Shown piece by piece: positions 16,044-22,408 of a DNA stretch of 38,170 nt. This DNA comes from Acidobacteriota bacterium. Lineage in GTDB: Bacteria > Acidobacteriota > Terriglobia > Terriglobales > SCQP01. The position numbers were made by a program, and so were the translations under genes. The stretch covers positions 3,593-41,762 of the forward strand of contig DAHUYO010000025.1 in NCBI GenBank assembly GCA_027315185.1, written 5' to 3'. The notes below the pieces were generated by a model. The model was not told where the DNA came from. It searched no databases and saw only the letters and a list, made by a program, of their open reading frames with translations. The first letter of the stretch is position 1; every line of letters starts with the position of its first letter.

Positions 16044-17954
16044 CTAGCCGGGAAGGATTTCCCGCAGGTCCCCGACGCGGCGGGTGGCGCGAATATGGTC
16101 CAGGTATTCCAGCAGGGGGATGGCGTATTTGCGCGTGATCCCGGTGAGGGATTTGAAGTCGGCGACGCTGAGGCGGGGCGCCTGGGCGCGGCGGGCCAGC
16201 AGCGCGCGGCGCAGTTCGGCGACGGCGTCGCGGTGCAGAATCAGCTCCGGGGTCAGGCGCAGCAGGACGCCGTCCCGCAGCAGGAGGCCGAGGATCTGCT
16301 GCGCGCGGCGCGCGTCCACGCCGGCGCCGGCGAGCACCTCGGCGGCGGCGGGGGCGCGGTAGCCCGCGGCGAGAAACGCTTGTTCAATGCGCCGGCGGGC
16401 GGCCAATTCCTGGGCATTGAGCTGCGCGCCGCGGCCGGGAAGGCGCCAGAGTTCGCTCTGGCGCTCGACCTGAGCGCCGGCGACGAGTTGGTCGAGCGCG
16501 GCGCGGAGCAAGGCCGGCGGCGCGCCCGCGGGCAGCAGGCTGTGCAGGGCCTCGATGCGGGCGCCCGGCGCCACGGGCTCGGCGCGATGGAACGCGCCGA
16601 GGGCTTGCAGGACATTCTCCCGCCATTGATTCCAGGCGGCGGGGGTCCACAAGTGGTCGGCGGCGAGAACGACTCCCTCGGGGGCGGTTTCCGCCCATTG
16701 CCGGAGGTCGTCGGGCCGGCGGCCCAGCGCCGGGGCGGCGGTGGTCAGCGGCAGGCCGCGGGCGCCGGCCGCGGCGGCCCATATCGGCAATTTCGCCAGC
16801 ATCGGCGCGGCGGCGAGCCGGCGCAGCCGGTCGGCCCGGCCGCCGCGGCGCTGGCCCGTGGAGACGCCGGGGTCGAGCACGATGCCGCCGCCCAGCGTCA
16901 GCGCCGGCGAGAGGCGGCGGAGGATGAAGCGGTCGCCGGCGATTGCGGGCAAGGGCTGGGCCAGCCGGAGCTGCGCCCAACGCGGGGCGCCGCCGTCGCC
17001 TCCGGCTGCGTCCCACCAGACCAGGCGGGCCACGGTTTCGGCGGCATACAGGTGCAGGCGGAGAGGGGAATGCAAGGCGAGGGCGGGCGCGTCCGGGATG
17101 GGGTGCAGCTCCACGTCCCAGACCCGGGTCGGGCGCAGGGCGCCTGGCGCGGCGAGGGTCATGCCCCGCGCCAACGCCGCGGTTTCCACCGCGGCGAGGT
17201 TGAGCGCGACACGATCGCCGGCGACGGCTTGCTCCGCGGCGGCACCATGCACTTCGACGCCGCGCACCCGCAATGTGCGGGGGGCGGCGGCTCCATTCCA
17301 CAATTCCAATTCGGCGCCGGCGGCGATGCGGCCGCTGAGCAGGGTGCCGGTGACCACGGTGCCGAAGCCATGGATGGTGAAAACGCGGTCAATCGGCAGG
17401 CGGGGAGGGAGATCGTGGGCGCGAGGGACGGCGCTGCCGGCGGCCGCGAGCAGCGCCGCTTCCAATTCCCGGAGGCCGGCGCCGGTGCGGCTGCTGACCA
17501 CGACGACCGGCGCCGCCGCTAAAAAGGAACCGGCGGTAAGGGCGCGCGCCTGCTGGCGGGCGCGGTCCACGGCCTCGGCGCCGGCGAGGTCGCCTTTGGT
17601 GAGGGCGATGACACCGCCGCGGATACCCAATAGGCGGCAGATCTCGAAATGCTCCCGCGTCTGCGGCATGACGCCCTCGTCGGCGGCAATGACCAGGAGG
17701 GCCAAATCCAAGCCGCCGGCGCCGGCGAGCATGTTGTGGACGAAGCGCTCATGCCCGGGCACGTCAATGAAGCTCAACCGCACGCGTTCGCCGCCGGGCA
17801 GGGCGAACTCGCGATGGGCGAAGCCCAAGTCGAGGGTGATGCCGCGCCGCTTCTCCTCCGCCAGGCGATCGGGATCGGCGCCGGTGAGGGCGCGGACCAC
17901 GGCGCTTTTGCCGTGGTCAATGTGTCCGGCCGTGCCGATGACCAGCGATTTCAT
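16044..17954 (-). CDS. selB: Selenocysteine-specific translation elongation factor SelB
   Basis: The 636-residue product delivers selenocysteinyl-tRNA(Sec) to UGA codons followed by a SECIS hairpin. The EF-Tu-like GTPase domain has GHIDHGKS at residues ~9-16, a DVPGHERFVHN G3 motif near 66 and TKGD near 122. Domains II and III follow (about 175-340). The C-terminal half contains the tandem winged helices that bind SECIS RNA, ending in ITRKYAIPLLEYLDHI...TRRVGD, a SelB hallmark. The ATG at 17954 is chosen over a longer frame because GGAG lies 8 bases upstream and the protein begins directly with the GTPase. It follows pyrF by 37 bases. selA, selD, selC and any selenoprotein gene must lie elsewhere. 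Confidence 0.95.
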   Translation of the reverse strand: MKSLVIGTAGHIDHGKSAVVRALTGADPDRLAEEKRRGITLDLGFAHREFALPGGERVRLSFIDVPGHERFVHNMLAGAGGLDLALLVIAADEGVMPQTREHFEICRLLGIRGGVIALTKGDLAGAEAVDRARQQARALTAGSFLAAAPVVVVSSRTGAGLRELEAALLAAAGSAVPRAHDLPPRLPIDRVFTIHGFGTVVTGTLLSGRIAAGAELELWNGAAAPRTLRVRGVEVHGAAAEQAVAGDRVALNLAAVETAALARGMTLAAPGALRPTRVWDVELHPIPDAPALALHSPLRLHLYAAETVARLVWWDAAGGDGGAPRWAQLRLAQPLPAIAGDRFILRRLSPALTLGGGIVLDPGVSTGQRRGGRADRLRRLAAAPMLAKLPIWAAAAGARGLPLTTAAPALGRRPDDLRQWAETAPEGVVLAADHLWTPAAWNQWRENVLQALGAFHRAEPVAPGARIEALHSLLPAGAPPALLRAALDQLVAGAQVERQSELWRLPGRGAQLNAQELAARRRIEQAFLAAGYRAPAAAEVLAGAGVDARRAQQILGLLLRDGVLLRLTPELILHRDAVAELRRALLARRAQAPRLSVADFKSLTGITRKYAIPLLEYLDHIRATRRVGDLREILPG

Positions 17955-17991
17955 GGCGCGCTCTCCGGCGGATGGCCGCGGTGCGGCGGGG

Positions 17992-18741
17992 CTATCCCGC
18001 CGCCTCGGCGGCCAGCGCGAGGGCGGCGGCGACGGGGTCGGCCGCGCGGCTGACCGCGCGGCCCACGACCAGGAAATCCGCGCCGCGGCGGCGGGCTTCG
18101 GCGGCGGTGGCGGCGCGGGCTTGATCCTGGGCGGCGGCGCCGGCGGCACGGATGCCGGGCGTTACGATCAGGAATTCCGGACCGCAGGCGGCACGCACCG
18201 CCGCGGCTTCCCATGCCGAACAGACCACCCCATCCATGCCCGCGCGGCGGCAGAGTTGCGCCCAGGCCACCACGCGCGCTTCCACCGGCCCCGGCATGTT
18301 CAACTGCGCCATGGCGGCGGCGTCGAGGCTGGTGAGGACGGTGATGCCGAGCAGGTGCAGCGGCGCGGAGGGGTCCGGCTGGGCGGTATCCCGGGCCGCG
18401 ACGGCGGCGCGCAGCATGGCCTCCCCGCCAGCGGCATGGAGCGTCAGCATCCGTACGCCAAGGCCGGCGGCGGAGCGCACGGCGCCGGCGACGGTGTTGG
18501 GGATGTCGTGCAGCTTGAGGTCGAGGAAGACCTCAGCCCCGGCGGCGCGCAGTTCCCGCACCAAGCCGGGACCCTCGGCGGTGAACAGCTCCAACCCCAC
18601 CTTCACCCGGCCCACTTCGCCGCCGACTTGGGCAACCAACGCCAAGGCGGCGGCCCGCGTAGGCACGTCGAGGGCGAGGATCAGGCGGTCCTTGCCGGAG
18701 CGCGGCCCGGCGGAACCGCGGGAGGCGGGAGAAGCGTTCAC
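17992..18741 (-). CDS. pyrF: Orotidine 5'-phosphate decarboxylase
   Basis: The 249-residue product makes UMP from OMP, the last step of pyrimidine synthesis. The catalytic Lys/Asp motif DLKLHDIPNTV is near residue 75. LILALDVPTRAAAL is the first barrel strand and loop, HAAGGEAML the middle and VTPGIR the phosphate-binding loop near 195. Its GTG start (18741) overlaps the rlpA stop (GTGA), so translation is probably coupled. Codon use is like that of its neighbours. It belongs to the rlpA-pyrF-selB unit, whose genes share no obvious pathway. Confidence 0.95.
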   Translation of the reverse strand: MNASPASRGSAGPRSGKDRLILALDVPTRAAALALVAQVGGEVGRVKVGLELFTAEGPGLVRELRAAGAEVFLDLKLHDIPNTVAGAVRSAAGLGVRMLTLHAAGGEAMLRAAVAARDTAQPDPSAPLHLLGITVLTSLDAAAMAQLNMPGPVEARVVAWAQLCRRAGMDGVVCSAWEAAAVRAACGPEFLIVTPGIRAAGAAAQDQARAATAAEARRRGADFLVVGRAVSRAADPVAAALALAAEAAG

Positions 18742-19235
18742 TCCCCTAGGCTAGCAGGTGGGCGGAGATAGGCGTAATCCGAGGGGTGTGGGGCGTCCGG
18801 CTGCAAGGGCGGCTCGACCAAGGCTTGTTGATCCACCTTGGCGCCGGGCGGCAGGATGCGGATACTGACCGGCGCCAGGCCGGCTTCATTGAATTGCAAA
18901 ACGTGGGCCGCTTCGTAACTCAAATCAATGATGCGGCTTTTCGGCACGGGCCCCCGGTCGTTGACCAGCACGACCACGGAACGGCCATTGCACAAATTGG
19001 TGACCACCACGCGCGTGCCCAGCGGCAGCTGGCGATGGGCGGCGGTGAGCGCCATCATGTTGAACGGCGTGCCGCTGGTGGTGATTTGCCCCTGAAAGCC
19101 CGGGCCATACCAGGAGGCCAAGCCGATCTGGTAGGGCGGCGGAGGGGGGGCTGGAACCGGGGCCGAGCGGGAGTGCATCGCCGGCGCCAGGGCGCAGATT
19201 CCGCCCAGGGCCAAGATGCTCAGCGTTCGTCTCAT
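18738..19235 (-). CDS. rlpA: RlpA-like septal lytic transglycosylase (DPBB domain)
   Basis: The 165-residue product has a signal peptide (MRRTLSILALGGICALAPAM) without a clear lipobox, a short Pro linker and one double-psi beta-barrel domain. The domain has GLASWYGPGFQGQITTSGTPFN, LPLGTRVVVTNLCNGRSVVV, the NDRGP loop with the catalytic Asp, and RIIDLSYEAAHVL. RlpA cleaves glycan strands lacking stem peptides at the septum. The SPOR domain of longer RlpA proteins is absent, as in many short bacterial homologues. A perfect AGGAGG 5 bases before the ATG fixes the start. It is the first gene of the rlpA-pyrF-selB operon. Confidence 0.9.
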   Translation of the reverse strand: MRRTLSILALGGICALAPAMHSRSAPVPAPPPPPYQIGLASWYGPGFQGQITTSGTPFNMMALTAAHRQLPLGTRVVVTNLCNGRSVVVLVNDRGPVPKSRIIDLSYEAAHVLQFNEAGLAPVSIRILPPGAKVDQQALVEPPLQPDAPHPSDYAYLRPPASLGE

Positions 19236-19240
19236 TGCAG

Positions 19241-19246
19241 CCTCCT
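19241..19246 (-). promoter_or_regulatory. Perfect Shine-Dalgarno AGGAGG of rlpA
   Basis: AGGAGG on the minus strand, 5 bases before the rlpA ATG. It is the strongest ribosome binding site in the window and shows that the organism uses anti-SD pairing for some genes even though many others lack any such site. Confidence 0.85.
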
Positions 19247-19293
19247 AAGGGTGAACCGGGGTGATGAAGCCTCATGCTGTCCGTGCGGCGCGG

Positions 19294-19538
19294 CGTGATG
19301 AGCTCGGGTGCATTGGCCCGAGCAGGCCCAAAGCCGTCACGGCAGACTGCCCAAAAGGGCAGGGGCTTCGAAGCGAGCTGGCGAACCGGTGTCCGGCGGC
19401 TCAGCTCTGCAAGGCCCTGGCCACTTGGTCCCTGTGGGACCGTCGGGTGTGTCGAGCGGCCAGTGGCGCTAAATTCCCTTCCAGAATAGGGGCAAGACCG
19501 CAGGGCCGCAACCCCAATATATTGGGGTTGGTTTTTTG
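19294..19538 (+). ncRNA. Candidate structured RNA ending in a terminator
   Basis: This ORF-poor stretch contains a series of helices on the plus strand. CGTGAT (19294-19299) pairs with GTCACG (19336-19341), enclosing GCTCGGG/CCCGAGC (19302-19308/19317-19323). Then come TGCCC-AAAA-GGGCA (19348-19361), CCGG-TGT-CCGG (19386-19396), and GCCACT/AGTGGC (19420-19425/19462-19467) enclosing GGTCCC-TGT-GGGACC (19427-19441). A perfect terminator at 19509-19537 closes the series and serves no annotated plus-strand gene. The arrangement fits a free-standing ncRNA of about 245 bases. I see no match to RNase P, tmRNA, SRP, 6S or common riboswitch cores, and no convincing promoter. Some stems are expected by chance in GC-rich DNA, and the sequence could instead be leader DNA of rlpA on the other strand. 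Confidence 0.4.
19509..19537 (+). terminator. Perfect 22-base palindromic terminator without an upstream gene
   Basis: CAACCCCAATA (19509-19519) is followed directly by its exact complement TATTGGGGTTG (19520-19530), then G and six T (19532-19537). This is a textbook plus-strand intrinsic terminator. The nearest plus-strand coding gene upstream ends at 11592, so it implies an unannotated plus-strand transcript. On the minus strand no T run follows. Confidence 0.85.
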
Positions 19539-19557
19539 CTTGACTTTTGCTCCTACC

Positions 19558-19776
19558 TTAGGTGGTAGACGAGGCGGGCTCGTGTTCGGGTTGCCGGGCA
19601 ATATGCCATTCGCCGCTGGGGTCGGTTTCAATCCGGAACCGGCGGGTGCAGCGCATGCACCGGACATAGCCGCTGACGGGCGCGCCAAAACGGTGATGGC
19701 AATGGCGTAACCGCCGCGAGATCAGGGCGATAGCAGTGGCGCCAAGTGCAACGATGGTGAGAATGGCAATGCGCAT
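19558..19776 (-). CDS. Small membrane-anchored zinc-ribbon-like protein
   Basis: The 72-residue product from the ATG at 19776 has an N-terminal hydrophobic helix (MRIAILTIVALGATAIALI) and then a basic segment. A compact CHHRFG...YVRCMRCTRRF motif follows, with Cys-His-His spaced before Cys-X2-Cys, as in a small zinc ribbon. The last ~25 residues are hydrophilic. Short membrane or soluble proteins with a C-H-H and C-X2-C pair are, from memory, common in Acidobacteria, without known function. The longer upstream frame overlaps dacB and is unlikely to be translated. There is no Shine-Dalgarno sequence. The gene is divergent from dacB, with 29 bases between the two starts. Confidence 0.55.
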   Translation of the reverse strand: MRIAILTIVALGATAIALISRRLRHCHHRFGAPVSGYVRCMRCTRRFRIETDPSGEWHIARQPEHEPASSTT

Positions 19777-19793
19777 CGCGGGGACAGCTAGCC

Positions 19794-19799
19794 TAGAAT
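19794..19799 (+). promoter_or_regulatory. Putative -10 box of dacB (leaderless arrangement)
   Basis: TAGAAT, five of six bases of the -10 consensus, ends 6 bases before the dacB ATG (19806). There is no Shine-Dalgarno sequence, so the transcript probably begins at the start codon. The first in-frame Met is also the one directly followed by the coding region. Confidence 0.5.
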
Positions 19800-19805
19800 T
19801 CCAGA

Positions 19806-21419
19806 ATGCCCTTTCGCTCCCGGCCCTTGGATCAGGCATTCGCCCTACGCACCATTTCCGCCACCCTGCGCCGCATCGCCCCGGTTTGCCTACTGGCGGT
19901 GGCACTGCCGCTCTTGGCGGCGCCACCCAGGCCCCGGCCGCCTCGCTGGGCCGCGGCGGTGCGCCGGCTGTTGCATACGCCCACGCAACGCCGCGCCCGT
20001 TGGGGGGTGTACGTCTACTCGCTGAGCCGTCACCGCCCTTTATTCAGCTATAACGGCCATGCGCTGCTGACGCCGGCCTCGAACACCAAGCTCTTCACGC
20101 TGGCCGCGGCGATGCAGCTGATCGGCCCCGATTACCGCTTCCACACTCCGGTCCAGGCGACGGCGCTGCCCGATGCGCACGGGGTGGTCAGCGGCGATTT
20201 GGTGCTGGTGGGCAAGGGCGACCCCAACCTGTCGGGGCGGCCCTTGCCGTATCAGTACCCGGACAGTGACAAGCCCGCGGTCCTGGCGCAGGACCCGACC
20301 AAGGCGATCAACGATTTAGCGGATCAGATCAAGGCGCGGGGCGTGACCGCCGTCACCGGCAACATCATCGGCGACGACGCGTATTTTTCCCGCACCCGCT
20401 ACGCTCCCGGCTGGGCGCAGGACGACTTGCTGTGGGGCTACGGCGCGGCGATCTCGGCGCTGTGCGTCAACGACAACCGCATCTTTCTGCATGTCTTGCC
20501 GGGCGGCGAGGTCGGGTCTCCGGCGGAAATAACGCTGAGGCCGTGGACGGGCATTTACACCGTCACCAACCGCATTCGCACCGGCCCGGCGGGTTCGCCG
20601 CGCCAGATCAATATCATTCGCCCGCCGGATTCCAACCATTTGATCCTGTGGGGCTCGATCGGCATGGGCGACCGTGGCGATTGGGAGTCCCTGGCCGTGC
20701 AGCGGCCGGCGCGGTTCGCGGCGCGGCTGCTGAAGCAAGCGCTGGAGGCGCGGGGCATCGCCGTCTATGGCCGCGCGGTGGCGCGGCATGCGCCCTGGCG
20801 GATGGGCGCGGAAACGCCCAAGACGGACTATCCGCCGGCGCCGTATACGCTCGCGACCTACACCTCGCTGCCGCTGCTGGACGATCTGCAACTGACCGCC
20901 AAGGTCAGCCAAAACCAGCACGCGGAAATGTTGCTCCGCCTGTTGGGCAAGCTGAAGCTGGGCGAAGGTTCGCTGGCGGCGGGCCTGCAAGTACGCAACG
21001 CCTTCTTGTACCAGCAGGTCGGGCTATGGCCGCATGCGACGGAATTCTACGATGGTTCCGGGCTGGCGCGGGACACGCTGGTGCAGCCGGCCGCCGTCGT
21101 GCGTTTGCTCACCTACATGAGCGAGCAGCCGCTGGCCGCCGATTTCCGCAATTTGCTGCCGATCGCCGCGGTGGATGGCGACCTGCACGACCGCTTCCAT
21201 GGCACGCCCGCGGCTGGACACATTTGGGCCAAGACCGGCTTCGTCGAGCACGTCTATGCGCTAAGCGGATACGCAACCACGCTGCGGGGAGCACGGCGGG
21301 CGTTTTCCATCATCGTGAATGACGACGACATGCCCGGCGCGGAGATTAAACAGGTGATGGATGAAATTGCCAATGCCATTGTCACCGGGCGACTGCAGCA
21401 CGTGCCGTTGGGCGGCTAG
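19806..21419 (+). CDS. dacB: D-alanyl-D-alanine carboxypeptidase/endopeptidase (PBP4, peptidase S13)
   Basis: The 537-residue periplasmic enzyme trims peptidoglycan cross-links. A long basic N-terminus leads into a signal peptide core (VCLLAVALPLLAAP, residues 27-40). The three penicillin-binding motifs are intact: S92-N-T-K95 in ASNTKLF, S368-Q-N370 in KVSQNQHAE and K476-T-G478 in WAKTGFVEH. The insert between the first two motifs contains DLVLVGKGDPNLSG and GNIIGDDAYF, typical of S13 enzymes. Also typical are YDGSGLARDTLVQP and LPIAAVDGDLHDRF. The gene is monocistronic with a probable leaderless promoter. Confidence 0.95.
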   Translation: MPFRSRPLDQAFALRTISATLRRIAPVCLLAVALPLLAAPPRPRPPRWAAAVRRLLHTPTQRRARWGVYVYSLSRHRPLFSYNGHALLTPASNTKLFTLAAAMQLIGPDYRFHTPVQATALPDAHGVVSGDLVLVGKGDPNLSGRPLPYQYPDSDKPAVLAQDPTKAINDLADQIKARGVTAVTGNIIGDDAYFSRTRYAPGWAQDDLLWGYGAAISALCVNDNRIFLHVLPGGEVGSPAEITLRPWTGIYTVTNRIRTGPAGSPRQINIIRPPDSNHLILWGSIGMGDRGDWESLAVQRPARFAARLLKQALEARGIAVYGRAVARHAPWRMGAETPKTDYPPAPYTLATYTSLPLLDDLQLTAKVSQNQHAEMLLRLLGKLKLGEGSLAAGLQVRNAFLYQQVGLWPHATEFYDGSGLARDTLVQPAAVVRLLTYMSEQPLAADFRNLLPIAAVDGDLHDRFHGTPAAGHIWAKTGFVEHVYALSGYATTLRGARRAFSIIVNDDDMPGAEIKQVMDEIANAIVTGRLQHVPLGG

Positions 21420-21450
21420 AGTCGAAAGAAAACGTAAAAGAATCCAAAGA

Positions 21451-21471
21451 AAAGTTCCGGAATGGAACTTT
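21451..21471. promoter_or_regulatory. Inverted repeat AAAGTTCC/GGAACTTT between dacB and the cold-shock gene
   Basis: AAAGTTCC (21451-21458) and GGAACTTT (21464-21471) are perfect 8-base inverted repeats around GGAAT, in an unusually A-rich stretch after dacB. TATTCT at 21477-21482 could be a -10 box, which would place the repeat over the -35 region as an operator. Alternatively it is a weak hairpin terminator of dacB, although no T run follows. Confidence 0.45.
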
Positions 21472-21482
21472 CGTGCTATTCT

Positions 21483-21609
21483 CGTGCCGAGTTTGAACTC
21501 GCCGCTTCGCCGGATTTTCCGCTACGCCCCGGTCTAAATGGGCCGCAGTGGAGGCCCGGAAGCCAGTCCTGCTTCAAACCGAATCTTCAGCAACAGAGGT
21601 TTTGCATTC
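21483..21609 (+). promoter_or_regulatory. Long 5' leader of the cold-shock gene
   Basis: If transcription starts just after the possible -10 at 21477-21482, the leader is about 120 bases, similar to the long leaders of bacterial csp mRNAs. It contains hairpins CGAGTT/AACTCG (21488-21501) and GGGCC/GGCCC (21539-21556). AGAGG lies 12 bases before the GTG start. A temperature-sensitive fold is known for E. coli cspA and only suggested here. Confidence 0.35.
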
Positions 21610-21813
21610 GTGAAGGAACAAGGAACCGTCAAGTGGTTTAACAATGCCAAGGGCTACGGATTCATCACCCGCATGAGCGGCGAAGATGTGTTCGTGCATT
21701 TCAGCGCGATTCAGAGCAGCGGATACCGCTCTTTGGTCGAGGGACAGGCCGTGGAGTTCGAGGTGAAGCAGGGCCCCAAAGGCCTGCTGGCCGAAAACGT
21801 CAGCGTGCTCTAA
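21610..21813 (+). CDS. Cold-shock domain protein
   Basis: The product is 67 residues from the GTG at 21610, the standard size of CspA-type single-stranded nucleic-acid chaperones. It has one OB-fold with [17 protein letters not shown] (RNP1, residues 3-19) and DVFVHFSAI (RNP2, 26-34), then [20 protein letters not shown]. The open frame runs 24 codons further up to an ATG at 21538. That extension ([10 protein letters not shown]...) is not part of the family and lies in the leader, so the GTG is preferred. A strong terminator follows. Confidence 0.92.
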   Translation: MKEQGTVKWFNNAKGYGFITRMSGEDVFVHFSAIQSSGYRSLVEGQAVEFEVKQGPKGLLAENVSVL

Positions 21814-21851
21814 GCTCATGCCGGTCCGGCGCACTGGCGCCGGCGAGTTCC

Positions 21852-21889
21852 AGCGGCGGCGGAAGCGATTCCGCCGCCGCTTTTTGTTT
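21852..21889 (+). terminator. Rho-independent terminator of the cold-shock gene
   Basis: A perfect 13-bp stem, AGCGGCGGCGGAA (21852-21864) with TTCCGCCGCCGCT (21869-21881), has a GCGA tetraloop and is followed by TTTTTGTTT. It separates the cold-shock gene from the molybdoenzyme operon. Confidence 0.9.
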
Positions 21890-21928
21890 GCGCGCCGCGG
21901 GTGGATAATGACGGCAACGGAGGCGGCG

Positions 21929-22408
21929 ATGCGATTGGTGCTGCATGTCAACGGCCGGGAGCACGCGGTGGATGCCGATCCCGAGGCGTTGCTGCTGAAC
22001 GTGCTGCGCGAGCAGTTGGGCCTGACCGGAACCAAGTACGGCTGCGGCGAAGGCGAATGCGGCGCCTGCTCGGTGCTGGTGGATGGCGAGCTGCTGCGCT
22101 CCTGCCAGGTGCCCGCCGCCGGGGCGCAAGGCCGCAAGATCGTCACCATCCAAGGCTTGGCGGCGGCGGACGGCAGGCTGGACCCGATTCAGCAGGCATT
22201 TTTGGATGAAGGCGCATGGCAGTGCGGCTTCTGCACCGCGGGCATGATCGTGGCGGCGCACGCCTTGCTGCGGCGCAATCCGCATCCCACGGAAGCGGAG
22301 ATCGTCACCGCCATGAACGGAAACATCTGCCGCTGCGGCACCTATCCCCGCGTGGTCGCGGCGATTCAGCGGGCAGCGCGGGGCGGGGCGCAGGGAGGCG
22401 CGGCATGA
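21929..22408 (+). CDS. [2Fe-2S] subunit of a xanthine-oxidase-family molybdoenzyme (IorA/CoxS-like)
   Basis: The 159-residue product starts at the ATG at 21929, preferred over an in-frame ATG at 21908 because GGAGG lies 5 bases before it and homologues begin with a short beta strand like MRLVLHVNGREH. The plant-type [2Fe-2S] loop is YGCGEGECGACSVLVDG (near residue 40), with the fourth Cys in SCQ. The second, helical cluster is QCGFCTAGM and NICRCGTYPRV. It relays electrons from the molybdenum centre to an acceptor. Its stop overlaps the large-subunit start by ATGA. GATAAT at 21904-21909 may be its -10 box. Confidence 0.92.
   Translation: MRLVLHVNGREHAVDADPEALLLNVLREQLGLTGTKYGCGEGECGACSVLVDGELLRSCQVPAAGAQGRKIVTIQGLAAADGRLDPIQQAFLDEGAWQCGFCTAGMIVAAHALLRRNPHPTEAEIVTAMNGNICRCGTYPRVVAAIQRAARGGAQGGAA

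Noticed and set aside
16095-18771. Long plus-strand open frames (475 and 676 codons) opposite selB and pyrF
   Set aside because: Both are shadows of well-supported minus-strand genes; their translations are Gly/Arg/Ala-rich without family motifs.
21464-21480. Possible sigma54 promoter (TGGAAC...TGCT) before the cold-shock gene
   Set aside because: The GG and GC elements are separated by 9 bases instead of the required 10, and no sigma54-type activator site is seen.
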